Shown here: positions 1 through 7,140 of the stretch, piece after piece
Layout of the letters: every line of letters starts with the position of its first letter
How positions within the stretch are numbered: the stretch's first letter is position 1
Assembly (NCBI RefSeq): GCF_021555155.1
Contig: NZ_JAKGBU010000019.1
Location: 23,252-63,724, forward strand
Length of the DNA: 40,473 bases
From: Rhizobium alarense
GTDB taxonomy: Bacteria > Pseudomonadota > Alphaproteobacteria > Rhizobiales > Rhizobiaceae
Reading direction: 5' to 3'
Translations under genes and position numbers: made by a program
The notes under the pieces: generated by a model
What the model was told of the DNA's origin: nothing
The model's input: only the letters and a program-made list of their open reading frames with translations
Databases searched by the model: none

Positions 1-912
1 GATCTCGCCGGCGCGGACCTGCAGCGACACATCCTCGAAACCCGGACCGGACAGTGCCTTCGTCTCGAGGATCACGCCGCCGAGCGGCACCTGTTCCTTG
101 TGATAGATCTGTTCGATCGAGCGATTGATCATCAGGGTGATCAGCTCCGCCTCGTTCGTCTCGCCGATCAGCCGCGTGCCGACATGCGTGCCGTCGCGCA
201 GCACCGAGACCCTGTCGGCGAGCTCGAACACCTCCTCCATGCGGTGGCTGATATAGACGATGGTGACGCCTTCGTCCTTCAGCCGGCGGATGAGCCGGAA
301 GAGCTGTGCCGATTCCTGGCGTGTCAGATAGGCGGTCGGCTCGTCGAAGATCAGGAAGCGGATGCCGCGCATCGCCGCCTTGGCGGTTGCGACGAGCTGT
401 TGCTGGCCGATCGTCAGGCTGCCGAGGCGCGCGGCGGCCGGCAGGTTGAAGCCGAGATCATCGAGCACCGCCTGCGCCGCGCTCTCCATGGCGCGCTTTC
501 GCATCAGGCCGTAGCGGCTCAGCTCGTCGCCGAGGAACATGTTGGCGGCGACCGAGAGCTCAGGGCAGAGCACGACCTCCTGGTGCACGGCATTGATGCC
601 GCGCGCGATCGCCTCCGTCGGCGTGGCGAGTGCCACCGGATGGCCGCACCAGTGAATTTCGCCGGCGGTGCGCCGGATGACGCCCGTCAGAAGCTTGATG
701 AGGGTGGACTTTCCCGCGCCGTTCTCGCCGACGATCGCGTGGATCTCGCCGGACAGGAACGTGACGGTCGCGGGCTTCAGGGCCTCCACGAGGCCGTATT
801 TCTTCTGCAAGCCCTTCAGTTCGAGGATCGGCTCGCCGCGCGCGACGGTGGCGCTCTCCGCGAGCCTGGCACTGTCGTCATGCCTGTGGCTCAGCTCTTC
901 CAGGCTGCTCAT
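1..912 (-). CDS. Sugar ABC transporter ATP-binding protein (RbsA/MglA type), C-terminal part cut off
   Basis: This is the ATPase that powers uptake of the sugar bound by the upstream periplasmic protein. The 304 visible codons hold one complete ABC domain: Walker A GENGAGKST (about residues 62-70), a signature-like LTIGQQQ (166-172), Walker B FLIFDEPT (186-193) and the switch histidine in YISHRMEE. The window ends just as the second ABC domain begins; RbsA-type proteins carry two and have about 500 residues, so roughly 40% is missing. The ATG at 912 is preceded by a strong GGAGGAGG ribosome site. It is the fourth gene of a leftward operon and lies 72 nt after the binding-protein gene, with a strong hairpin between them. 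The permease should lie beyond the window edge. The substrate is inferred only from neighbours (a 6-deoxyhexose such as fucose is likely). Confidence 0.9.
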   Translation of the reverse strand, partial: MSSLEELSHRHDDSARLAESATVARGEPILELKGLQKKYGLVEALKPATVTFLSGEIHAIVGENGAGKSTLIKLLTGVIRRTAGEIHWCGHPVALATPTEAIARGINAVHQEVVLCPELSVAANMFLGDELSRYGLMRKRAMESAAQAVLDDLGFNLPAAARLGSLTIGQQQLVATAKAAMRGIRFLIFDEPTAYLTRQESAQLFRLIRRLKDEGVTIVYISHRMEEVFELADRVSVLRDGTHVGTRLIGETNEAELITLMINRSIEQIYHKEQVPLGGVILETKALSGPGFEDVSLQVRAGEI

Positions 913-939
913 GGCGTCGATCCTCCTCCGGCCGAAAAG

Positions 940-964
940 TCCGCCCGGGCCGGGCCCGGGCGGA
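940..964 (-). terminator. Intercistronic hairpin between binding-protein and ATPase genes
   Basis: Ten perfect pairs (941-950 with 954-963) plus a T-A pair close over a 3-base loop. On the minus strand the stem is followed by ACTTTTC. It sits directly after the binding-protein stop codon. Such hairpins in ABC operons usually block 3' decay or partly terminate, giving more binding protein than ATPase. The structure is seen; its effect is inferred. Confidence 0.6.
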
Positions 965-984
965 TACTGTCAGGATGCGCGGGC

Positions 985-1974
985 TCAGTTGACCTTCGGG
1001 TTCAGCAGCGCGTCGATCTTCGGATCCGCCATGTTCGCCTTGGTCACCAGGTTGGCGCCGGTGTCGACGAAGGTCTCGACCTTCTCGCCCTTCGAGACGG
1101 CGAGCGCCGTCTTTACGCCGTCATAACCCATGCGATAGGGGTCCTGCACGACGAGCCCGGCGAGAACGCCCTCCTTGAGGAAACCGACCGTCTTCTCGTC
1201 GGAATCGAAGCCGATGACCTTGATCTTGTCGCCGAGCTTGTTTTCCGCGATCGCCTGGCCGACACCCTGCGCCATGATGAGATTCGAGGCAAAGACGCCG
1301 ACGAGGTTCGGATTGGCGGTGATGAGGTCCGTCATCATATTCAGACCCGTCGTCGCCTGACCGTCGGCATATTTGTCGGCCACAACCTTGAAGCCAGGAT
1401 ATTTCGTGGCGATCTGGTCGAGGAAGCCTTCACGGCGCTGATCGAGCGAACCGACGCCCGGCAGGCTGGTGATGATGGCGATCTCGCCCTCTTCCTTGCC
1501 GCCCATCTCCTTGATGGCGGCGGCAAGCCCGTCGGCGGCGATGCGGCCGCCCTGGACGTTGTCCGTCGTCAGGAACGAGGTGAAGGCCTTAGAATCGGCA
1601 CCCGAGTCGATGCCGATGATCGGAACGGACTTCGCGGCCTCGTCGACCGGCTTGCCGAGCGCCTTGAATTCCGTTGGCGAAATGACGACGGCTGCCGGGC
1701 TGCCGGCAACCGCATTTTCAAGGATCGTGATCTGGCCGTTGATGTCGGATTCGGACTGGGCGCCGAGTTCCGGAACGTTCACGCCGAGGTCCTTGCCGGC
1801 AGCCCGAGCGCCGGCGAGCACGATCTGCCAGTAGAAGGACGTGGTGTCCTTGACGATGATCGGGATGGTGACGTCCTGCGCGAACGAGGCGGCAGGGCTG
1901 GCGGCAGCCAGCATCGCCGCACCGGCAAGCACGGTGAAGGCACGGCGGGACAGAAGCGATTTTGCAATGCTCAT
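985..1974 (-). CDS. Periplasmic sugar-binding protein of an ABC transporter (ribose/Peripla_BP_4 type)
   Basis: This 329-residue protein would capture the sugar in the periplasm and deliver it to the ABC permease. The N-terminus is a signal peptide with hydrophobic core AFTVLAGAAMLAAA and probable cleavage after ASFAQ. The pair of arginines in SRRAFTV resembles a Tat signal, though Sec export is equally possible. The mature part has the family pattern: an opening beta strand IPIIVKDTTSFYW, VVISPTEF, PIIGIDSG, and a hinge region with VIGFDSDE followed by VVQDPYRMGY. The ATG at 1974 has a GGAG site at good distance; an in-frame upstream extension to 2061 lacks signal-peptide logic. The gene follows fucU after 172 nt that hold an AT palindrome (2043-2056). 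Ligand identity cannot be read from the sequence. Confidence 0.92.
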   Translation of the reverse strand: MSIAKSLLSRRAFTVLAGAAMLAAASPAASFAQDVTIPIIVKDTTSFYWQIVLAGARAAGKDLGVNVPELGAQSESDINGQITILENAVAGSPAAVVISPTEFKALGKPVDEAAKSVPIIGIDSGADSKAFTSFLTTDNVQGGRIAADGLAAAIKEMGGKEEGEIAIITSLPGVGSLDQRREGFLDQIATKYPGFKVVADKYADGQATTGLNMMTDLITANPNLVGVFASNLIMAQGVGQAIAENKLGDKIKVIGFDSDEKTVGFLKEGVLAGLVVQDPYRMGYDGVKTALAVSKGEKVETFVDTGANLVTKANMADPKIDALLNPKVN

Positions 1975-2042
1975 GGGGTTCTCCTCTCGATGCACCCTGT
2001 CCTCCTCTGGGAGATCACGCCGCAAGGTGCAACAGCACGATC

Positions 2043-2056
2043 TTTTATAGATAAAA
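2043..2056. promoter_or_regulatory. Candidate operator: AT-rich palindrome upstream of binding-protein gene
   Basis: TTTTAT-AG-ATAAAA is a perfect 6+6 inverted repeat in otherwise GC-rich DNA, 69 bases ahead of the binding-protein start. The flanking bases TCTTTTATAGA (2041-2051) match TCTTTTATCGA (3681-3691) in the regulator/reductase intergenic region at 10 of 11 positions, which suggests a shared regulator site or promoter element. Function is inferred. Confidence 0.4.
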
Positions 2057-2146
2057 AACAATTACCAGGTCACGCTATAACAGCGCCGCTGGAAAAGCAA
2101 GGAACCGTTCCTCTTCGTCCGGCATCTGTCGCCCGTCTCCTCGCGG

Positions 2147-2593
2147 TCAGACCCGATGGATCTCGTGCGGATGCACGACACCCTTCTTCAGGATGATATT
2201 GCCATAAAGCCGGAATTCCGTCGTCGCGACAATATAGGCCGCCCTGCGCGCCATCTCGTAGAAGGCGAAACGCTCGACAGAATGGACCTCGAAGTCGCCG
2301 GCGAGCCGGTTCACCAGCGCCTGGAAGGTGACGCAGACCTCGGGCACGGCGTCCGGATCCCCGACCACCTGCATGCGCCAGGCCGCCTCCGGCACGAAGG
2401 TGTCGAGTGGCATATGGGCAAGGATCGCCTCGGTCATCGAGACCGCGTCGACGCCGTCCGCCCGGATCACCCTCGGCCCGAGGAAAGACGACGGAAAGTT
2501 GGCATCCGCGATGACGATGTCGTCGCCGTGGCCCATGGTGCGGATCGCATGCAGGAGCTCGGGCCCGAGCAGCGGATGGATACCCTTCAGCAT
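2147..2593 (-). CDS. fucU: RbsD/FucU family sugar mutarotase
   Basis: The product has 148 residues, the usual size for L-fucose mutarotase. Members interconvert alpha and beta anomers of a free sugar in the cytoplasm so that the next enzyme receives the right form. Family signatures are the start MLKGIHPLLGPELL with its conserved histidine, GHGDDIVIADANFP (histidine and aspartate of the active site), and near the C-terminus TTEFRLYGNIILKKGV. It lies 29 nt downstream of the aldo/keto reductase and upstream of the binding protein, which fits a cytoplasmic step between import and oxidation. FucU is favoured over RbsD by the C-terminal YGNIILKKG pattern and the neighbours, but I cannot prove the sugar. 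Confidence 0.88.
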   Translation of the reverse strand: MLKGIHPLLGPELLHAIRTMGHGDDIVIADANFPSSFLGPRVIRADGVDAVSMTEAILAHMPLDTFVPEAAWRMQVVGDPDAVPEVCVTFQALVNRLAGDFEVHSVERFAFYEMARRAAYIVATTEFRLYGNIILKKGVVHPHEIHRV

Positions 2594-2622
2594 GGATGAC
2601 GTTCCTCCCTCGTCTGTCTTCG

Positions 2623-3642
2623 CTACTGGCGGACGGCCTCGGCGCCGAGCGCCGGGGCAACCAATGTCTCGGCCGCGAAAGCGTCAAAAATGTCGGCCGG
2701 CAGGTCGATCCGCGTCAGTTCCATGTTGCGCATCAGGCTCGCGGGCTTCGCCGTGCCGATCAGCACCGAGGCAACCTGCGGATGGGCGAGCGCGAACTGC
2801 ATGGCGATGGCGGCGAGAGGCACGCCGTAGCCCGTCGCGATCTCCTCCATGCGGCGGACCTTGCCCAGCACCTCCTCGTCGGCCGGCATGTAGTCGAAAT
2901 GCGCGCCCTCGACGGCGCCGGTCGCGAGAATGCCGGAATTGAAGACGCCGCCGACCACGACCGACGTGCCCTTGTCGGCGCAGAGCGGAAGCAGTTCGGC
3001 AGCAGCCGTGCGGTCGAGCAGAGTGTAGCGCCCGGCGAGCAGGATGCAGTCGAGCGGCGCGCGTCTCAGAACGTCGAGGCAGACCGGCACTTCGTTGACG
3101 CCGAGGCCATAGGCCGCGATCACGCCGCCGCGTTTCAATTCCTCCAGTGCCTTCAGTCCACCGTCCATCAGATTCCGGAAATGCCGCGCATTTTCTGTGG
3201 CGCCGTGCGTGTAGGCACCGATGTCATGCACGTAAAGCATGTCGATGCGGTTGAGGCCGAGGCGCGCGAAGCTCAGATCGAGGGACCGCATGATGCCGTC
3301 ATAGGAATAGTCGTAGCGCACGTCGAAGGGCAGCGGATCGACATAGCCGTAGCTCGGCACCTTGTCGTCCGCGACGGGAAACATGATGCGTCCGACCTTG
3401 GTGGAGAGCGCGAACGAACCCTTCGCCTTGTCACGCAGGAAATCGCCGAGGCGCCGTTCCGCGAGCCCGAAGCCATACCAGGGCGCGGTATCGAAATAAC
3501 GCAGGCCCTCGTCCCAGGCCGCGTCGAGCGTTTCCATCGCCGCGTCGCGCGAACAGGCCCGGTAGAGCCCGCCGAGCGCGGCCGTGCCGTAGCTGTATTC
3601 GCTCACCGACAGGCCGGTCGAGCCGATCGTTCGACTGTGCAT
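2623..3642 (-). CDS. Aldo/keto reductase, probable aldose (L-fucose-type) 1-dehydrogenase
   Basis: This is a 339-residue member of the aldo/keto reductase superfamily (TIM barrel, NAD(P)-dependent). The catalytic tetrad is visible: D51 and Y56 in FDTAPWYG, K82 in STKVG and H139 in LYVHD. The long insertion with PSYGYVDPLPFDVRYDYSYDG is typical of the D-threo-aldose/L-fucose dehydrogenase and pyridoxal dehydrogenase branch. In that role it would oxidise the sugar at C1 to the lactone. It is the first gene of the leftward sugar operon, divergent from the GntR regulator with 214 nt between starts. The lactonase and sugar-acid dehydratase that would follow are not in the window. Pyridoxal dehydrogenase is the main alternative; genomic context favours a sugar. 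Confidence 0.85.
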   Translation of the reverse strand: MHSRTIGSTGLSVSEYSYGTAALGGLYRACSRDAAMETLDAAWDEGLRYFDTAPWYGFGLAERRLGDFLRDKAKGSFALSTKVGRIMFPVADDKVPSYGYVDPLPFDVRYDYSYDGIMRSLDLSFARLGLNRIDMLYVHDIGAYTHGATENARHFRNLMDGGLKALEELKRGGVIAAYGLGVNEVPVCLDVLRRAPLDCILLAGRYTLLDRTAAAELLPLCADKGTSVVVGGVFNSGILATGAVEGAHFDYMPADEEVLGKVRRMEEIATGYGVPLAAIAMQFALAHPQVASVLIGTAKPASLMRNMELTRIDLPADIFDAFAAETLVAPALGAEAVRQ

Positions 3643-3677
3643 CCATCCTCCCTGAACGGCTTCTCCGAACCGCTATT

Positions 3678-3694
3678 TTGTCTTTTATCGACAA
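3678..3694. promoter_or_regulatory. Candidate GntR operator in the divergent promoter region
   Basis: TTGTC-TTTTATC-GACAA is an inverted repeat with 5-base arms and a 7-base centre, midway between the divergent starts of the aldo/keto reductase (3642) and the GntR regulator (3857). It is embedded in an AT-rich island. The spacing is what one expects for a regulator dimer covering both promoters. The TCTTTTATCGA part recurs upstream of the binding-protein gene. Confidence 0.45.
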
Positions 3695-3856
3695 TAGACA
3701 GATCGCCGTCAATGGCTATGATGCGAAGGACGCCCACGGAACGAAGGGGCGGATCGGGGGAAACATGGGAATGACCGCAGAGATGCCCGCCGGGCCGGTG
3801 GAACGATCGCCGATCGCGCTCTAGAGGATCGTTGACACACCGACCGGCGGAACACC

Positions 3857-4735
3857 ATGGCCAAGCAGAACACCGTCTTCAAGGAAGCCTTCAACCGCTG
3901 TCTGGACATTCTCGCGGGCAGCGACACGCTGCCATCGGAGCCGGAGCTCGGGGCACGGCTCGGCGTCAGCCGCACGACGATCCGATCGATCCTCGCGCGT
4001 CTCGAGGAGATCGGGCTTCTGACCTGGGACAAGCGGACCAAGGTGGTGCTGCGCAAGCCGGTGCCCGGCGATTTCTTTCCGGACGACGAGACGGATTCGC
4101 TTGCCGAGATCATCGAACGCAGCTTCATGCGCCGCATCCTCGCCGGCGGCGCGCAGCCCGGCATGCAGATCAACGAGCTGGAACTTGCCCGCGACATCGG
4201 CACCGGCACCACGAGCGTGCGGGAATTCCTCATCCGCTTCAGCCGCTTCGGACTGATCGAGAAGCGGCCGAACAGCCACTGGGTGCTGAAGGGCTTTACC
4301 CGCGAATTCGCGCTCGAACTGACGGAGGTGCGCGAGATGTTCGAGTTGCGCTCGGCCGCCGCCTTCGCCCACCTGCCGGAGGATCATCCGGCCTGGCAGG
4401 AACTCGACGCGATCGAGGCCGTGCACCGGGCCATCCTCGCCGACATCGACATCCGCTACGGCGAATTTTCCGAACTCGACGAGCGGTTCCACCTGCTCGT
4501 GCAGAAGGCCTCGAAGAACCGCTTCATCATCGATTTCTACGACATCATCGCCATCGTCTTCCACTATCACTACCAGTGGAACAAGGCGAATGCCCGCACG
4601 CGCAATGCAAACGCGCTCGCCGAACATCTCGTCTACATCGACGCGCTGCGCTCGCGTGATCCGCAGAAGATCGAGGCGGCCTGCCGCGCGCATCTGAAAT
4701 CCGCGCGGGAGACCCTGCTCCAGTCGATCAATTGA
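3857..4735 (+). CDS. GntR-family transcriptional regulator with two tandem winged-helix domains and an FCD domain
   Basis: This is a likely ligand-controlled repressor of the flanking sugar genes. Ordinary FadR-type (FCD) regulators have about 230 residues; this one has 292. Residues about 9-68 form a GntR winged helix (LPSEPELGARLGVSRTTIRS, then EEIGLL). Residues about 84-147 look like a second one (ARDIGTGTTSVREFLIRF, then FGLIEKR). The rest (about 150-288) is an FCD effector domain with likely metal ligands D208, H212, H257 and H279, plus H236/H238 nearby. The ATG at 3857 has only a weak ribosome site. The gene is divergent from the reductase and ends 13 nt before the convergent aldolase gene. 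The effector is presumably a sugar or sugar-acid intermediate (inference). Confidence 0.88.
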   Translation: MAKQNTVFKEAFNRCLDILAGSDTLPSEPELGARLGVSRTTIRSILARLEEIGLLTWDKRTKVVLRKPVPGDFFPDDETDSLAEIIERSFMRRILAGGAQPGMQINELELARDIGTGTTSVREFLIRFSRFGLIEKRPNSHWVLKGFTREFALELTEVREMFELRSAAAFAHLPEDHPAWQELDAIEAVHRAILADIDIRYGEFSELDERFHLLVQKASKNRFIIDFYDIIAIVFHYHYQWNKANARTRNANALAEHLVYIDALRSRDPQKIEAACRAHLKSARETLLQSIN

Positions 4736-4748
4736 AACCTTTGCCGGC

Positions 4749-5549
4749 TCAGTAGCCGCCGCCTTGCCGTTCGGGCACCGTCTCGCCGAGGAAGTCCCGG
4801 CGCAGACCGTCGACCGCTTTCGTCAGGCAGCTGACATCGGTGCCGATCGCCAGGAAATCCGCCCCCATCGCGCGATAGGCCCGCGCCTGGTCGAGCGCCA
4901 CGGACATGCTGCCCCGCGCCTTTCCCTTGGCGGCAATGCGCCGGAACGCGTCTTCGATGGCGGCCTGCACGGGCGCGGCGCCGGGCTGACCGAGATGCCC
5001 CATGTCGGCCGCCAGATCCGACGGGCCGATGAACACGCCGTCGACGCCATCGACGGCGGCAATCTCGTCCAGATTGTTCATGCCCCGGCAGGTCTCGACC
5101 TGCACGAGGAGGCAGATCTCCGCATTGGCCGTCGCGAGATAGTCCGGAATGCGGTTGAAGTCGCTGGAGCGGCCGAGGCCGGCTCCGACGCCGCGGATGC
5201 CGTCCGGCGGATAACGGACGGCCCGCACCAGGGCGCGGGCTTCCTCCGCGGTCTCGACCATCGGGACGAGGAAGGTCTGGGCACCCTGGTCGAGCAACTG
5301 CTTGAGATACCAAGCCTCGCCCATCGGGGGGCGCACGATCGGGTGGCTCCCCCTGCCCCGCAGCGCGCCGATCTGGGCGCCGATGCGGGGCATGTCGTTC
5401 GGCCCGTGTTCACCGTCGATCAGCAGCCAGTCGTAGCCGCTGCCCGCGAGGATCTCCACCGCATAGGCGCTGCCGAGCGCCGCCCAGAGGCCAAGCTGGA
5501 ATTCGCCGCGTCCAAGCGCGGCCTTGAAGGGGTTTTTCGGAGCAGGCAT
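4749..5549 (-). CDS. HpcH/HpaI-type class II 2-oxo acid aldolase
   Basis: The 266-residue product matches the size and signature of HpaI-type Mg2+-dependent aldolases, which split 4-hydroxy-2-oxo acids into pyruvate and an aldehyde. Residues equivalent to those of HpaI are in place with a constant offset: H48 in DGEHGPND, R73 in VRPP, E152 in VQVETCRG and D178 in IGPSDLA. The family includes aldolases for 4-hydroxy-2-oxoheptanedioate, 2-keto-3-deoxy-L-rhamnonate and related sugar acids. In this context cleavage of a 2-keto-3-deoxy-sugar acid to pyruvate and lactaldehyde is plausible; the adjacent dehydrogenase would oxidise the aldehyde. The start at 5549 fits the family N-terminus, but its ribosome site is weak. 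The gene is third of a leftward group and convergent with the GntR gene. Confidence 0.88.
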   Translation of the reverse strand: MPAPKNPFKAALGRGEFQLGLWAALGSAYAVEILAGSGYDWLLIDGEHGPNDMPRIGAQIGALRGRGSHPIVRPPMGEAWYLKQLLDQGAQTFLVPMVETAEEARALVRAVRYPPDGIRGVGAGLGRSSDFNRIPDYLATANAEICLLVQVETCRGMNNLDEIAAVDGVDGVFIGPSDLAADMGHLGQPGAAPVQAAIEDAFRRIAAKGKARGSMSVALDQARAYRAMGADFLAIGTDVSCLTKAVDGLRRDFLGETVPERQGGGY

Positions 5550-5631
5550 CACACTGTCTTTCGGCCGGGGCTTTCGGCTGGCGGTGGTCTTCCTCGCCGG
5601 CCGGCTGCCGGCGAGGCCAGCAATGTCCGGA

Positions 5632-7086
5632 TCAGGCAATGCCGCCGAGGCAGACATATTTGATCTCGGTGAACTCCTCGATGCCGTAGCGCGATCCCTC
5701 TCGGCCGAGGCCGGAGAGCTTGACGCCGCCGAAGGGAGCTTCCGCGGTGGAGATGAGACCGGTGTTGACGCCGACCATGCCGTATTCCAGTGCCTCGGCA
5801 ACCCTGAAGACGCGCGCCAGATCCCTGGCGTAGAAATAGGAGGCAAGGCCGAACTCCGTGTCGTTGGCCTGGGCGATGACATCCGCCTCGTCCTTGAAGC
5901 GGAAGAGCGGTGCCACGGGCCCGAAGGTTTCTTCGCTGGCAACCGCCATGTCGGGCGTCACGTCGGCAATCACGGTCGCCTCGTAGAAGGTGCCGCCGAG
6001 CGCATGGCGCCGACCGCCCTGCACGACGCGACCGCCCTTCGAAAGCGCGTCGGCGACGTGTTCCTCCACCTTCTTCAGCGCCGGCTCGTCGATCAGCGGG
6101 CCGAGGATGACGCCCTCGTCGAAGCCGTTCCCGGTCTTCAGCTTGCCGACGGCTCTGGCGAGTTTGTCCGAGAAGGCATCGTAGACAGCCTCCTGCGCAT
6201 AGATGCGGTTGGCGCAGACGCAGGTCTGGCCGTTGTTGCGGAACTTGGCGATGAGCGCGCCCTCGACCGCGGCATCGAGGTCGGCATCGTCGAAGACGAT
6301 GAAGGGCGCATTGCCGCCGAGTTCCAGGCCGAGCTTCTTGATGGTCGAGGCGCTCTGCTTGTAGAGTTCGGCACCGACCTCGGTGGAACCGGTGAAGGTC
6401 AGCTTGCGCACGATCGGGTTGGCCGTCATCTCCGCGCCGATTTCGCGGGCCGAACCGGTAATGACGCTGAAGAGGCCGGAAGGAAGCCCGGCCCGCTCGG
6501 CAAGAACGGCGATGGCGATGGCCGAGAACGGCGTCTGCGACGCCGGCTTCAGCACCATGGCGCAGCCGGCGGCGAAGGCCGGCCCGGCCTTGCGGGTGAT
6601 CATGGCGTTCGGGAAGTTCCAGGGCGTGATTGCCGCCACGACGCCGATCGGCTGCTTCATGACGAGGATGCGCTTGTCCGGCTGATGGCCCGGCACGATG
6701 TCGCCATAGAGGCGGCGCGCCTCTTCGGCGAACCACTCGACGAAGCTTGCGCCATAGGCGATCTCGCCCTTCGCCTCGGCGAGCGGCTTGCCCTGTTCCA
6801 TCGTCAGGATGCGGCCGAGATCGTCCTGGTTCGCCATCATCAGGTCGAACCACTTGCGCAGAATGCCGGACCGTTCCTTGGCCGTCCTCGCAGCCCAGCC
6901 CTTCTGCGCCTTCTCGGCGGCAATGATCGCCTCCCTGGTCTCGGCGCCGCCGAGCTTCGGCACATGCCCGATCACCTCGCCCGTCGCCGGGTTCGTCACC
7001 GCGATGCCGCTTGCGGCATCCGCGTCGATCCAACGGCCACCGACAAGCGCGGCATTGCGGAGAAGGCTCGGGTCTTTCAGGCTCAT
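5632..7086 (-). CDS. gabD: NAD(P)-dependent aldehyde dehydrogenase, succinate-semialdehyde type
   Basis: This 484-residue aldehyde dehydrogenase closely follows the GabD pattern and length. The catalytic apparatus is complete: N157 in TPWNFP, E255 in LELGG, and C289 in NNGQTCVCANR, where the CVC doublet is a GabD hallmark. It oxidises succinate semialdehyde (or a similar short aldehyde such as lactaldehyde) to the acid in the cytoplasm. It lies 54 nt downstream of the PLP decarboxylase and 82 nt upstream of the HpaI-type aldolase, all on one strand, so a three-gene operon is likely. The neighbouring aldolase would release either succinate semialdehyde or lactaldehyde, so the true substrate is open even though the sequence type is GabD. 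Confidence 0.9.
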   Translation of the reverse strand: MSLKDPSLLRNAALVGGRWIDADAASGIAVTNPATGEVIGHVPKLGGAETREAIIAAEKAQKGWAARTAKERSGILRKWFDLMMANQDDLGRILTMEQGKPLAEAKGEIAYGASFVEWFAEEARRLYGDIVPGHQPDKRILVMKQPIGVVAAITPWNFPNAMITRKAGPAFAAGCAMVLKPASQTPFSAIAIAVLAERAGLPSGLFSVITGSAREIGAEMTANPIVRKLTFTGSTEVGAELYKQSASTIKKLGLELGGNAPFIVFDDADLDAAVEGALIAKFRNNGQTCVCANRIYAQEAVYDAFSDKLARAVGKLKTGNGFDEGVILGPLIDEPALKKVEEHVADALSKGGRVVQGGRRHALGGTFYEATVIADVTPDMAVASEETFGPVAPLFRFKDEADVIAQANDTEFGLASYFYARDLARVFRVAEALEYGMVGVNTGLISTAEAPFGGVKLSGLGREGSRYGIEEFTEIKYVCLGGIA

Positions 7087-7140
7087 CGGTCGGTCCTCGC
7101 TGCTGTCGGTTCACCCGGACGGGCGCCGTCGTTTTCCCGG

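Noticed and set aside
100-2196. Long open frame on the + strand (698 codons) across the ATPase and binding-protein genes
   Set aside because: It is the antisense shadow of two well-recognised genes in GC-rich DNA; its translation is arginine/aspartate-rich with no family features.
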